Source: Oscillospiraceae bacterium
GTDB lineage: Bacteria > Bacillota > Clostridia > Oscillospirales > Oscillospiraceae
NCBI GenBank assembly: GCA_017458065.1
Contig: JAFTGD010000043.1
Location: 186,001 to 250,000 of the forward strand
Reading direction: 5' to 3'
DNA: 64,000 nucleotides
The notes beneath the pieces are model-generated. The model did not search any database. It worked only from the letters and a program-made list of their open reading frames with translations, and was not told the origin of the DNA. Both the position numbers and the translations under genes were made by a program. Of this stretch, positions 25,040 to 33,939 are shown piece by piece; positions within the stretch are counted from its first letter, which is position 1; each line of letters begins with the position of its first letter.

Positions 25040-27283
25040 ATGCAGGCTGCAGAAGTAACAATCAAAGGCATCGTCCAGGGGGTGGGATTTCGGCCCTTTA
25101 TCCATCGCCTGGTGCGCCGTTACGGCCTGAACGGGAACATCCGGAACACCTCCTCCGGTGTGACGATGGAGCTGGAGGGAGAGGAGAGAGCCATCGCATC
25201 CTTCCTGCACGCTTTACCGGACGAAGCGCCTACGCTTGCCGTTATCGAAGAGATCGGAAGCCGGAAAATCCCGTTGAGAGGCTTTGAGACTTTCACGATC
25301 ATCGGGAGTGAGAAGCAGGCAGAGCGAAACACCCTCATCTCCCCGGACATCGCTATATGCAGAGACTGCGAAAAGGAACTCAGAGACCCCTCCGACCGGA
25401 GATACCGCTATCCCTTTATCAACTGTACCAACTGCGGACCGCGCTTTACGATCATCGAGGATGTGCCCTATGACCGGCCGAAGACCTCGATGAAAGCCTT
25501 TCCGATGTGCCCGGACTGCGAACGGGAATACCACGATATTGAAAACCGCCGTTATCACGCCCAGCCGGACTGCTGTCCGGTCTGCGGTCCGGAGGTGTTT
25601 TTCTGCGATGCGGAGGGAAACCGGCTGCCCGGGGACGCCATCGTGCTTGCGCGGGAGGCCCTGAAGGCGGGGAAGATCATTGCCGTCAAGGGCATCGGCG
25701 GCTTCCACCTGGTCTGCCGCTGCGACGATCCGGCCATTGCTGTCGAGCTTCGTCACAGAAAGCAGCGGGACGAAAAGCCTTTTGCCGTGATGTGCCGTGA
25801 CGTCAATGTGGTGCGGAACATCTGCGCGCTGTCGGAGGACGAGGCGCGGATCCTCTGCGGCGCAAGAAAGCCGATCGTCCTTCTGAAAAAACGGACGAAT
25901 GACCTGGAACACCTCAGTGAAAACGGCACCATCGGTGTGATGCTGCCCTATACGCCGCTGCATGTACTGCTGTTCGGCGACGACATCGACATGTTGGTGA
26001 TGACCAGCGCCAATCTTTCCGACACGCCGATTCTGAAGGACAATGCGGCCGCTTTGGAGGCGCTGGAGGGCATTGCGGACGGCTTCCTGCTCCACAACCG
26101 CCTGATCCAGACCCGCTGTGACGACTCGGTCTGCTGGGTGCTGGAGGGACATGAGTACTTCGCCAGACGCTCCCGGGGTTATGTCCCGCAGCCGGTGACA
26201 ACACCGGCGCTGAGCGCGCATCTGCTGGCCTGCGGTGCGGAGCAGAAGGCCAGCTTCTGCCTCGGAAAAGGCGAACACGCCTTCCTGAGCCAGCATATCG
26301 GAGATCTCAAGAATCTGGAGACACTGGAGCATTACGAGCTGCAGATCCGGCATTTTGAGCGCCTCTTTGACATCCGTCCGGAGGCGCTGGTCTGCGACCT
26401 GCATCCGGACTATCTCTCCACACGCTACGCGCAGGAGCGGGCTGAGCGAGAGGGGATCCCTCTGCTGCAGGTACAGCATCATCACGCCCATATGGCGTCC
26501 TGCATGGCGGATAACGGGCTCAAGGGCCCCTGTATCGGCCTCATCTGGGACGGCACCGGGCTTGGGACCGACGGGACCACATGGGGCGCTGAGTGCCTGG
26601 CCGGCGACTGCCGCAGCTTCCGGCGCATGGGCAGCATCAGGCCGATCCCGCTGATCGGGGGAGACCGGGCAGTGAAAGAGGTTACCCGCGTCGCCTTTGC
26701 CCTGCTGCGGGAAGCGGACTGCGATATCCGGGGCATCCGGAATGCGGCGATGCTGGAAAAACAGCTGGCCGCGGGGCTCAACTGCCCGCGCTCTTCCGGA
26801 ATGGGCCGCCTTTTTGACGGCGTGGCCGCAATCCTGGGGATGAAGGAAGTCTGCAGCTATGAGGGACAGGCGGCTGTTCTGCTGGAGGCGGGAGCGGGGG
26901 AGAGCGGCAGGAGCTTTCCCTTTGAAATGGCAGAAGAGAAGGACGGCGGCGGAAACCGGCTTCTGCGCTTTGACTGGAGGCCGATGATCAGGACGCTTGT
27001 GAGGGAAAAAGAAAACGGCGTCCCGGCGACGGAGCTCGCTTCCGTGTTTATGAACACGCTGATTCATATGGCGGCGGAAGAAGCAGCCTTTGCCGCGCAG
27101 GAGACCGGGATCCGGCAGGTCGTGCTCTCCGGAGGGAGCTTTCAGAACCAGTATCTCATGCGGCGGCTTCCTGATCAGCTGCGCCGGCGCGGCATGGAGG
27201 TTTTTCACCACAGGCGGGTCGCCTGCAGCGACGAGGGGCTCAGCCTCGGCCAGCTGATGGCGGCGGAGGCCATGCTGCGATGA
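25040..27283 (+). CDS. hypF: Carbamoyltransferase HypF
   Basis: A 747-residue [NiFe]-hydrogenase maturation protein that makes the carbamoyl group passed to HypE and converted to cyanide for the Fe(CN)2CO centre. Domains in order: acylphosphatase-like (GIVQGVGFRPFIHRL, residues 8-22); two C-x2-C zinc-finger pairs (CRDCEKEL ... CTNCGPRF and CPDCEREY ... CCPVCGPEV, ~100-200); a YrdC-like domain with the K-x-R/S-x(n)-H nucleotide features (~210-370); and the Kae1-like carbamoyltransferase domain (VQHHHAHMASCM near 480, then IWDGTGLGTDGTTWGAE). ATG 25040 is chosen over the frame opening at 24992 because cggaggaaaagga precedes it. It heads the hyp/Mbh island. Normal family length. Confidence 0.96.
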   Translation: MQAAEVTIKGIVQGVGFRPFIHRLVRRYGLNGNIRNTSSGVTMELEGEERAIASFLHALPDEAPTLAVIEEIGSRKIPLRGFETFTIIGSEKQAERNTLISPDIAICRDCEKELRDPSDRRYRYPFINCTNCGPRFTIIEDVPYDRPKTSMKAFPMCPDCEREYHDIENRRYHAQPDCCPVCGPEVFFCDAEGNRLPGDAIVLAREALKAGKIIAVKGIGGFHLVCRCDDPAIAVELRHRKQRDEKPFAVMCRDVNVVRNICALSEDEARILCGARKPIVLLKKRTNDLEHLSENGTIGVMLPYTPLHVLLFGDDIDMLVMTSANLSDTPILKDNAAALEALEGIADGFLLHNRLIQTRCDDSVCWVLEGHEYFARRSRGYVPQPVTTPALSAHLLACGAEQKASFCLGKGEHAFLSQHIGDLKNLETLEHYELQIRHFERLFDIRPEALVCDLHPDYLSTRYAQERAEREGIPLLQVQHHHAHMASCMADNGLKGPCIGLIWDGTGLGTDGTTWGAECLAGDCRSFRRMGSIRPIPLIGGDRAVKEVTRVAFALLREADCDIRGIRNAAMLEKQLAAGLNCPRSSGMGRLFDGVAAILGMKEVCSYEGQAAVLLEAGAGESGRSFPFEMAEEKDGGGNRLLRFDWRPMIRTLVREKENGVPATELASVFMNTLIHMAAEEAAFAAQETGIRQVVLSGGSFQNQYLMRRLPDQLRRRGMEVFHHRRVACSDEGLSLGQLMAAEAMLR

Positions 27284-27361
27284 GCGACTTGTATTCAAAA
27301 AACATATGAAAAAGTGTACAAAACAAGTTTGAAAAAATTAACAGAAACTGTGTGAAAAAGA

Positions 27362-27390
27362 TTGCCAAAAAAGACAAACAGGTATATTAT
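27362..27390 (+). promoter_or_regulatory. Probable promoter of hypC and the downstream hydrogenase genes
   Basis: TTGCCA (27362-27367) and TATTAT (27385-27390) with a 17-base spacer in the AT-rich 157-base gap after hypF. The next long gap without an obvious terminator is at 29726-29882. Confidence 0.6.
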
Positions 27391-27440
27391 TACAATGTAT
27401 GTCAAAAACGGTTGATAATTATCTGACGAAAGGCGAAGTC

Positions 27441-27662
27441 ATGTGTTTAGCGGTTCCGTTGAAGCTGATTGAGATTAACGGCAAGGACGCCGTAGGGGAG
27501 GCAATGGGGATGAAGCGCGCTGTGCGCGTGGACTTTATCCCGGATCCGAAGCTCGGCGATTATGTCATGGTGCACGCGGGCTTTGCCATTGAGCGCCTGC
27601 CGCAGGAGCAGGCCATGGAAGATCTGGAGACCTGGGAGGAGCTCAAGGATGCGCTCGGATGA
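27441..27662 (+). CDS. hypC: Hydrogenase assembly chaperone HypC
   Basis: A 73-residue chaperone that binds HypD and delivers the Fe(CN)2CO unit to the hydrogenase large subunit. The obligatory N-terminus MCLAVP is present, with the essential Cys2; initiation must therefore be at ATG 27441, although the frame is open from 27399. The rest (GDYVMVHAGFAIERL) is typical. It overlaps hypD by 14 bases. Confidence 0.97.
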   Translation: MCLAVPLKLIEINGKDAVGEAMGMKRAVRVDFIPDPKLGDYVMVHAGFAIERLPQEQAMEDLETWEELKDALG

Positions 27663-28722
27663 GAGGTGCCGAAAGCTCCTGAAAGCCATCGAAGCGCTTC
27701 CTCTTGGTGAGACCCGGATCATGGAAGTCTGCGGGACGCACACCATGGCGATTGCCGAGGCGGGGATCCGCAGCCTGCTGCCGGCGAATGTTCACCTGCT
27801 TTCAGGGCCGGGCTGCCCGGTCTGTGTGACGCCGCCGGAAGACATCGACGCAGTGCTTGAGCTGGCAATGGAGAAGGACATCATCCTGACCAGCTATGGA
27901 GATATGCTCCGGGTCCCGGGCAGCAGAAGAGGCGACAGCCTGCTCCGTCGTCGAGCGCTGGGCGCCGATGTGCGGATTGTTTATTCTCCGATGGACGCGC
28001 TGGACATTGCGGCGGAGAAACCGGGAAAGCAGATCGTTTTTCTCGGCATCGGGTTTGAGACAACGGCCCCCGGGACTGCCGCAGCAGTGCTGGCGGCCGG
28101 GGAGAGAGGCCTTAGGAATTTTACCGTGCTCTCGATGCTCAAGTCTGTGGAGCCGGCGCTCCGCGCGCTGATGGCGACGGAGGATTTTGCCGTTGACGGC
28201 TTTCTCTGCCCCGGCCATGTGGCCACGATCATCGGGGAAGAGGGCTTCCGCTATCTGCCGGAGGAATATGGGATGCCGGGGGTCATCGGAGGCTTTGAGC
28301 CGGAAGAGATCCTGACCGCGGTCTACCTGCTGCTCAGACAGATTGCCGCAGGGGAAGCCAGAGTGGAAAACGCCTACCCCAGGGCGGTGCGCCCGGAGGG
28401 GAACCCCATCGCAAAGAACATGCTCCGTGCCTGCTTCCGCCTCGCTCCGGCGAGCTGGCGGGGACTTGGAGCCATTGATCAGAGCGGTTTTGCCCTGAAG
28501 GAGGAGTTGGCGGGCTTTGATGCGGAAAAACGCTTCCGGCTGAAACGGGAAGCGGGCGTGCCCGAAAACGGCTGCCGCTGCGGGGAAGTGATCACCGGCA
28601 AGCTGCGGCCGCAGCAGTGCCCCCTGTTCGGGAAGGTCTGCACGCCGGAGGACCCGACAGGACCCTGCATGGTATCCTCGGAGGGCGCCTGCGCGGCGGC
28701 GTATAAATACCAGGAAGCATAA
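27649..28722 (+). CDS. hypD: Hydrogenase maturation Fe-S protein HypD
   Basis: A 357-residue 4Fe-4S protein that assembles the Fe(CN)2CO group together with HypC. Conserved stretches are MEVCGTHTMAI (near residue 25), LSGPGCPVCVTP (near 52), GFETTAPGTA and the C-terminal cysteine cluster (CRCGEVITG ... CPLFGKVCTPE ... GPCMVSSEGAC). The start is ATG 27649, inside the end of hypC and preceded by gggaggagctc; the frame is open further upstream, but only in the shadow of hypC. HypE follows after 4 bases. Confidence 0.97.
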   Translation: MRSDERCRKLLKAIEALPLGETRIMEVCGTHTMAIAEAGIRSLLPANVHLLSGPGCPVCVTPPEDIDAVLELAMEKDIILTSYGDMLRVPGSRRGDSLLRRRALGADVRIVYSPMDALDIAAEKPGKQIVFLGIGFETTAPGTAAAVLAAGERGLRNFTVLSMLKSVEPALRALMATEDFAVDGFLCPGHVATIIGEEGFRYLPEEYGMPGVIGGFEPEEILTAVYLLLRQIAAGEARVENAYPRAVRPEGNPIAKNMLRACFRLAPASWRGLGAIDQSGFALKEELAGFDAEKRFRLKREAGVPENGCRCGEVITGKLRPQQCPLFGKVCTPEDPTGPCMVSSEGACAAAYKYQEA

Positions 28723-28726
28723 CACC

Positions 28727-29725
28727 ATGGATGAGATCATTACACTGGATTACGGCAGCGGCGGGAAGAAAACTTCCCGGCTGATCGAACAAACGATTCT
28801 GCCGGATTTCGACAATCCGGCCCTCAACGCGCTGGGCGACGGCGCGCTTGTCCCCGGGAGCGGGACGCTGGCTTTTTCAACCGACAGCTTTGTGGTCGAC
28901 CCGCTCTTTTTCCCCGGTGGGGATATCGGGAAGCTTGCCGTCTGCGGGACGGTAAACGACATCGCCATGTGCGGCGCGGAACCAAAGTACCTGAGCTGCG
29001 CACTGATCATTGAAGAAGGCCTGAAGCTGGAGACCCTCGAGCGCGTGCTGCGTTCCATGCGGGGTGCGGCCCAAAAGGCCGGCGTGCAGATTGTCACCGG
29101 CGACACCAAGGTCGTCGACCGAGGCCGCGGAGACAAGCTGTATATCAACACAGCCGGGATCGGCTTTCAGAAGTTTGTCCTGCCGGGCCTGCAGGCTGTG
29201 AAGCCCGGAGACGCGGTACTGGTATCCGGCACCTGCGGCGACCACGGCACCGCCGTGATGCTTGCCCGCAGCGGCATGATGGACGGAGACGTCCGCTCGG
29301 ACTGTGCGGCGCTGAACCGCCTGAGTGAAAAGATGCTGGCTTCCGGCGCGGCAATCAGGATCCTTCGGGACCCGACCCGAGGCGGGCTTGCAACGACGCT
29401 CAATGAGTTTACGGAAGGGCAGCCCTTCGGGATCGAGCTGGAAGAAGAGCAGATCCCGGTCCGGCCGGAAGTACGTGCGGCCTGCGATATGCTGGGCCTG
29501 GAGCCCGCATACTGTGCAAACGAAGGCAAACTGGTCTGCATCTGCGCTGCCGATGACGCCGAGGATCTGCTGGCGGTAATGCGCAGCCTCCCGGAGGGGG
29601 AAAACGCGGCATGGATCGGCCGGGTGACCGAAGATGCAAACGGGCGCGTTGTGATGCGCACGGGACTCGGCGGCAGACGGATCCTGCAGAAGCTGGCCGG
29701 CGCGCAGCTGCCGAGGATCTGCTGA
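28727..29725 (+). CDS. hypE: Carbamoyl dehydratase HypE
   Basis: A 332-residue enzyme that dehydrates its own C-terminal thiocarbamate to thiocyanate, the source of the cyanide ligands. The family opening ITLDYGSGGKKTSRLI, the ATP-binding DSFVVDPLFFPGGDIGKLAVCGTVNDIAMCGA region (key residues only) and the strictly conserved C-terminal cysteine in PRIC* are all present, so the protein is complete. Four bases after hypD; same operon. Confidence 0.97.
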   Translation: MDEIITLDYGSGGKKTSRLIEQTILPDFDNPALNALGDGALVPGSGTLAFSTDSFVVDPLFFPGGDIGKLAVCGTVNDIAMCGAEPKYLSCALIIEEGLKLETLERVLRSMRGAAQKAGVQIVTGDTKVVDRGRGDKLYINTAGIGFQKFVLPGLQAVKPGDAVLVSGTCGDHGTAVMLARSGMMDGDVRSDCAALNRLSEKMLASGAAIRILRDPTRGGLATTLNEFTEGQPFGIELEEEQIPVRPEVRAACDMLGLEPAYCANEGKLVCICAADDAEDLLAVMRSLPEGENAAWIGRVTEDANGRVVMRTGLGGRRILQKLAGAQLPRIC

Positions 29726-29882
29726 CTGCTTCAATGCCCGGCGACAGCGGGCTTGAAGCAAAAACAACAGGCGGCGGCGGAGGAAGCGAGAAGGTCCGCT
29801 GCCTGTCAGAACACTGGAGAAACCAGGGCACGTCCCTGTTCTCATATCAAAAGCATTCCCTTAGTAAAGGATTTGAGAGGTG

Positions 29883-30308
29883 ATGAACTTGCAGGAGTAC
29901 AAGAGGATTGACATCAGCAAGGATGAGATCCTGCCCCTCGCAGAACGGATGAAGAAGGAGGGAAGGTATCTTGTGATGATCCATGGGCTGATCAACAAGG
30001 ACGGTCAGCCGGATGTGTCATGGGATTACGCCGTCGACCCCTATGTGGAGAGTTACCACGTGGTGGGCGAGACCAGCTTTCCCTCCATCGGAGAGATCTA
30101 CTGTGAGGCGGCGACCTGGCCGGAACGGGAGCTGAACGAGTTGTTTGGCTTTACCTTCGAAGGCCTGGATGTTTCCAAGCGGCTTTTCCTGCCGGAGGAC
30201 ATGCTCGAGACGCAGGGGAAAGGCCAGATCATGGTGACCCCGCTGAAAGAGCTGGTTGAGAAGAACCTCGGCAGCGCTCAGCCGTCTGAAGGGGAGGTGA
30301 AAGCATGA
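29883..30308 (+). CDS. Group 4 hydrogenase NuoC-like subunit (MbhK/EchD-like)
   Basis: A 141-residue homolog of the 30-kDa complex I subunit. The signature of this family, the region around YCEAATWPERELNELFGFTFEGL (residues ~75-97), is intact. In membrane-bound hydrogenases this subunit forms the peripheral arm with the NuoD-like catalytic subunit, whose gene overlaps its stop by 4 bases. GTG 29880 and ATG 29883 are both possible starts after ttgagagg; I take ATG. There are ~155 non-coding bases after hypE before it, with no clear terminator. Confidence 0.9.
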   Translation: MNLQEYKRIDISKDEILPLAERMKKEGRYLVMIHGLINKDGQPDVSWDYAVDPYVESYHVVGETSFPSIGEIYCEAATWPERELNELFGFTFEGLDVSKRLFLPEDMLETQGKGQIMVTPLKELVEKNLGSAQPSEGEVKA

Positions 30309-31387
30309 GTTATATCGTACCGATCGGCCCGTACCATCCCGCCCTGGAGGAGCCGATCCACGCCAAGCTCTATACCGAGGGCGAAGTCATCAAAGACGCA
30401 GAGGTCTTTGTCGGCTACAATCACCGCGGCATTGAGAAGCTCGCCACCGAGCGCAACGCCATCCAGACGCTGGTGCTTGTGGAACGAGTCTGCGGGATCT
30501 GTTCCCATTCTCACGCCTTCACCTATGCGATGTGCGTGGAGGACCTCAACGGCGTCGAGGTTCCGAAGCGCGGCGAATATATCCGCGTGATCACGGCGGA
30601 GCTGGAGAGACTGCATTCTCACTTCCTGTGGCTGGGCATCGCCTGCCACATCATCGGCCATGACAGCATGTTCATGCACATCTGGGATGAGCGCGAGCTG
30701 GTTATGGACCTGCTGGAGGAGCTCACCGGCAACCGTGTGAACTACGCCATGTGCACCGTGGGCGGCGCCAGAAGAGACGTCTCCGACGATCTCAGAAGGA
30801 GAATGCTGGAGGCCTGCGACAAGCTGAAGGCGCCTCTGGACCGCATCACGGAGATCGCCCTGACGGATAAGACCATCGCCATGCGCACCAAGGGCGTCGG
30901 CGTTCTGACGAGGGAAGACGCCCTGCGTCTCGGCGCCATCGGCCCCCATGCCCGGGCATCCGGCGTGGACATCGACGTGCGGCGCGACGCGCCCTACAGC
31001 GCCTACGGCGACTTCGACTTTGACATCCCAGTGGTGGAGAGCGGCGACGTGTTCGCCCGCGTGGTTGTCCGCGCCCTCGAATGCTACGAGAGCATCAAGA
31101 TCATCCGCCAGGCGCTGGAGACCCTGCCGGAAGGCCCCATCAACCTCGGCAACAAGCTGCCGAAGATCAAGGCGGGCCAGACCGTAAAACGTCACGAGGC
31201 TCCCCGCGGCCAACTGAGCTACATGCTGGCCGGCAACGACAGCCTCAACAATTACCGCATCAGCATTCATGTCCCCAGCTTTAAGAACACCCCGACGGTG
31301 CCTCACATGCTGCGGAACAACACCGTTGCCGACGCGGGACTGATCATCGCCAGCATCGACCCCTGCTTCAGCTGTCTGGACAGGTAA
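30305..31387 (+). CDS. Group 4 [NiFe] hydrogenase large subunit (MbhL/EchE-like)
   Basis: A 360-residue catalytic subunit related to NuoD. Both nickel-binding motifs are present: RVCGICSHSH near residue 61 and DPCFSC near residue 352, so it is a hydrogenase and not a complex I or Mrp-only relative. The protein ends three residues after the second motif (LDR, then TAA). Most [NiFe] large subunits carry a C-terminal extension that a protease removes after nickel insertion; here there is none, and no protease gene is present. The hypA start overlaps the stop codon by one base. It sits between the NuoC-like subunit and hypA in the H2 operon. Confidence 0.95.
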   Translation: MSYIVPIGPYHPALEEPIHAKLYTEGEVIKDAEVFVGYNHRGIEKLATERNAIQTLVLVERVCGICSHSHAFTYAMCVEDLNGVEVPKRGEYIRVITAELERLHSHFLWLGIACHIIGHDSMFMHIWDERELVMDLLEELTGNRVNYAMCTVGGARRDVSDDLRRRMLEACDKLKAPLDRITEIALTDKTIAMRTKGVGVLTREDALRLGAIGPHARASGVDIDVRRDAPYSAYGDFDFDIPVVESGDVFARVVVRALECYESIKIIRQALETLPEGPINLGNKLPKIKAGQTVKRHEAPRGQLSYMLAGNDSLNNYRISIHVPSFKNTPTVPHMLRNNTVADAGLIIASIDPCFSCLDR

Positions 31388-31728
31388 TGCACGAGCTGGC
31401 ACTGACGGAAGGAATTCTCAGCATCGTCTCATCCGAGCAGAAAAAGAACGGCTTTTCACGCGTGCTGCAGATCGACCTGCGCATCGGAGAGTACTCCGGC
31501 GTGATCCCGAGCTGCATCGAGGAATTCTTCCCCTTGGTGGCGAAGGACACGGCGGCGGAAGGAGCAAAGCTTGTGATGGAGACGGTTCCGGCGGCGTTTG
31601 AGTGCTTTGACTGCGGCTTCAAGGGGCCGCTGGGAAAGCACAGGGCCTGCTGTCCCGACTGCGGCAGCACGGCAATCCGGATGACAGCCGGAAGAGAATT
31701 CTTTGTACAAAACCTGATTGTAGAATAA
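31387..31728 (+). CDS. hypA: Nickel insertion protein HypA
   Basis: A 113-residue nickel-binding chaperone that works with HypB to load nickel into the large subunit. MHEL at the N-terminus supplies the nickel-binding His2. The zinc site is formed by CFDCG (near residue 74) and CCPDCGS (near 96). The ATG overlaps the TAA of the large subunit, so it is made with its client. No hypB is found in this window. Confidence 0.96.
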   Translation: MHELALTEGILSIVSSEQKKNGFSRVLQIDLRIGEYSGVIPSCIEEFFPLVAKDTAAEGAKLVMETVPAAFECFDCGFKGPLGKHRACCPDCGSTAIRMTAGREFFVQNLIVE

Positions 31729-31755
31729 GTTGTTAACCGAAAGGGGAGCTTAACC

Positions 31756-32277
31756 TTGCAAAAGACGAAATTTTCCGCCGTGTTGGCGACCTTTATCGTC
31801 TGCTTTGTCTTCTGGGTGCTTCTGGACTTTTCCTTCAAGGTGGAGGAGCTGATCGCAGGTGCAGTCGTGGCTTTGCTGGTCGCGCTTTTCACTTCACGCT
31901 TCTTCATCCGGGAGAATGCCGGCTGGTTCTTCAACCCCTCGCGTTTCTTTGCCCTGATCAGATTCTGGTGTGTCACCTTTGTTGGTGAACTGATTAAAGC
32001 CAATCTGAATATGGCACGGATCTGTTTTGGCGGCTGCAAGGACATCAATCCCGGCATTGTGAAGATCCCAACGGAGATGAAATCAGACTATGGCCTTGGG
32101 GCGCTGTCCAACTCCATTACGCTGACCCCGGGTACCATCACCATGGAGGTCACGGAAGAGGACGGACAGAACTACCTCTATGTGCACTGGATCGACGTGA
32201 AAGAAACAGATCCGGAAAAAGCCGGCGAGGCGATCAAGGGAACGCTGGAAAAAGGACTGAGGAGGGTATGGCAATGA
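31756..32277 (+). CDS. MrpE/MnhE-like antiporter subunit (MbhA-like)
   Basis: A 173-residue membrane protein of the MnhE family. Two or three N-terminal hydrophobic helices (VLATFIVCFVFWVLLDF, LIAGAVVALLVALF) are followed by the family's soluble domain with LSNSITLTPGTITMEV. It belongs to the ion-translocating module shared by Mrp antiporters and Mbh hydrogenases. The start is TTG 31756 after aaggggagc. It opens a run of overlapping membrane-subunit genes. Confidence 0.92.
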   Translation: MQKTKFSAVLATFIVCFVFWVLLDFSFKVEELIAGAVVALLVALFTSRFFIRENAGWFFNPSRFFALIRFWCVTFVGELIKANLNMARICFGGCKDINPGIVKIPTEMKSDYGLGALSNSITLTPGTITMEVTEEDGQNYLYVHWIDVKETDPEKAGEAIKGTLEKGLRRVWQ

Positions 32278-32558
32278 CAGATCTGTTGATATTTGCGATA
32301 TTCTTTGCGCTCCTGGCGCTCCTGTGCGTGTACCGTCTGGTAAAAGGACCCACGGCGGCGGACCGGATGATCGCCGGGGACAACGCGGATATTCTGCTCT
32401 GCTGCGCAATGATCCTCTTCTCGCTCTTCAGCGGGAGAGGTGTGTATCTGGACATCGCGCTGATCTGCGGCCTGTTCGGTATCATCGATACGATCGCCGT
32501 CGGCAGATATCTCGACAAGAAAGGGAGGTTTAACAATGCTGATTCGGATCATCATTGA
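32274..32558 (+). CDS. MrpF/MnhF-like subunit (MbhB-like)
   Basis: A 94-residue protein with three hydrophobic helices. The conserved RLVKGPTAADRMIAGDN between helices 1 and 2 identifies MnhF. ATG 32274 overlaps the MrpE stop (ATGA) and sits nine bases after gaggagg; ATG 32268 is in frame but too close to it. Confidence 0.92.
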   Translation: MTDLLIFAIFFALLALLCVYRLVKGPTAADRMIAGDNADILLCCAMILFSLFSGRGVYLDIALICGLFGIIDTIAVGRYLDKKGRFNNADSDHH

Positions 32559-32880
32559 TCTCCTGATTGCGGTCGGGCTGGTGTTCGCGTGCGCGGGCAC
32601 CAAGGGCATCATCAAGATGCCGGATCCCTTCAGCCGTATGCAGGCGTCCACCTGCATCTCCACGCTGGGCGTGCTCGGCGTGGCAACTGGCGGAGTGTTG
32701 TATGCCGCCGTGGTCATGCACAGTGCCAGCGCGGCGATCAAAATCGCCGTGATTGCCCTGCTGATCATGGTAACCAACCCGGTTGGCTCTCACGCGATTG
32801 CCAAGGGCGCCTACAGCCACGGCTACCGGCCGGAGAAGAAAATGGAAACAGACGATCTGGGGAGGGACTTCGATGAGTAA
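32536..32880 (+). CDS. MrpG/MnhG-like subunit (MbhC-like)
   Basis: A 114-residue membrane protein of the MnhG family, with the diagnostic KMPDPFSRMQASTCISTLGV region near residue 35 and NPVGSHAIAKGAY near 80. It overlaps the preceding gene by 23 bases and is preceded by gggaggttt inside it. Part of the cation-translocating module. Confidence 0.93.
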   Translation: MLIRIIIDLLIAVGLVFACAGTKGIIKMPDPFSRMQASTCISTLGVLGVATGGVLYAAVVMHSASAAIKIAVIALLIMVTNPVGSHAIAKGAYSHGYRPEKKMETDDLGRDFDE

Positions 32881-33127
32881 TGTAATGATGATCCTGGACA
32901 TCCTGATCGTTCTCGGACTGGTGGTTTCCGCTGTGATGGCGGTCCACTTCGAAAAACTCCTGAGCGCGGTGATTTCCCTCGGCGTGACGGGCCTCTTTGC
33001 TGCCGCGGCGTTCCTGCTGATGCATGCGCCGGATGTAGCGATTTCGGAGGCGGCCGTCGGCGCAGCGCTGACCCCGCTGATCTTCATCGTCGCTCTGATC
33101 AAGCTTCGGGGAGGGGACGATAAATGA
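32873..33127 (+). CDS. MbhD-like subunit (DUF4040, MrpA C-terminal relative)
   Basis: An 84-residue protein with three hydrophobic helices. APDVAISEAAVGAALTPLIF is the hallmark of DUF4040 / MbhD, equivalent to part of the C-terminus of MrpA. The start ATG 32873 follows ggggagggac, within the end of the mrpG-like gene. It overlaps the next gene by 4 bases. Confidence 0.9.
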   Translation: MSNVMMILDILIVLGLVVSAVMAVHFEKLLSAVISLGVTGLFAAAAFLLMHAPDVAISEAAVGAALTPLIFIVALIKLRGGDDK

Positions 33128-33486
33128 AAAAGTTTCTGACCTATGTTTCTCTCGCTGTGATCCTTTTTGCAGGGTTTACGGCGGCCATCCGGATGTCTGT
33201 GATGCCCCGGACTTATGAGGGGCAGAACGCCACAGTCCCGGTCGCGGTGCTCCAGCAGAGCCCCGATTCGTATGACGACAGCACCGCAGACGGCGCCGCG
33301 GCAGTGATCGTGCAGCAGAACCTCGCTGAGTCCCATGCAGTCAATGATGTCACTTCCATCGTTTTTGACTTCCGTGGCTACGACACCATGGGTGAGGCCT
33401 TTATCCTGATCACAGCGGTCGCAGGCTCAACCGTTATCCTCTTTACCAAGAAAGCCGGAAAGGAGGAGACAAAGGATGAAGAATGA
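33124..33486 (+). CDS. MbhE-like hydrogenase/antiporter subunit
   Basis: A 120-residue protein with an N-terminal helix, a soluble outer segment, the motif NDVTSIVFDFRGYDTMGEA and a second helix (FILITAVAGSTVILF). This motif is typical of MbhE and the corresponding MrpA/MrpB regions. Both ends overlap the neighbours (ATGA at the start, 11 bases at the end). Confidence 0.88.
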   Translation: MKKFLTYVSLAVILFAGFTAAIRMSVMPRTYEGQNATVPVAVLQQSPDSYDDSTADGAAAVIVQQNLAESHAVNDVTSIVFDFRGYDTMGEAFILITAVAGSTVILFTKKAGKEETKDEE

Positions 33487-33922
33487 AAACATCCGCATCC
33501 GCCATGTGGTCGGGCACAGCCTGAACCTCGTTGCTCCGCTGACTTTGGTGTATATGTGCTACATCATCCTGCATGGCCATCTGTCTCCCGGCGGCGGCTT
33601 CCAGGGCGGCGTGCTGATCGTCGGCGTTATTCTGATGATCTATTTTGCCAACGGCTATGAGGCGACAGCAAGAGCCATCAGCTTTGATCTTCTTCATGAA
33701 GCGGAGGGCATGGCCTCGGTGGTCTATGTGGCTCTGGCCATGATGGGCGTCGCGGTAGGCGCGCAGTTCTGCGAGAACATCCTCTACACCCACGGCAACA
33801 TCGGCGATCTGTACAGCTCGGGTACCATCTTCTGGATGAACCTGACTGTCGGCATCAAGGTTATGACCGGTATCGGCTCTATCACACTGCTGATGCTGGG
33901 CATCGTGAACCAGAAAAACTGA
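33476..33922 (+). CDS. MrpB/MnhB-like subunit (MbhF-like)
   Basis: A 148-residue membrane protein of the MnhB family with HGHLSPGGGFQGGVLI near residue 33, the most conserved stretch of the family, and further helices. Together with the MbhD and MbhE-like proteins it replaces the C-terminal part of MrpA and MrpB. Confidence 0.93.
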   Translation: MKNENIRIRHVVGHSLNLVAPLTLVYMCYIILHGHLSPGGGFQGGVLIVGVILMIYFANGYEATARAISFDLLHEAEGMASVVYVALAMMGVAVGAQFCENILYTHGNIGDLYSSGTIFWMNLTVGIKVMTGIGSITLLMLGIVNQKN

Positions 33923-33939
33923 GAAATGAGGTGAGCTGA

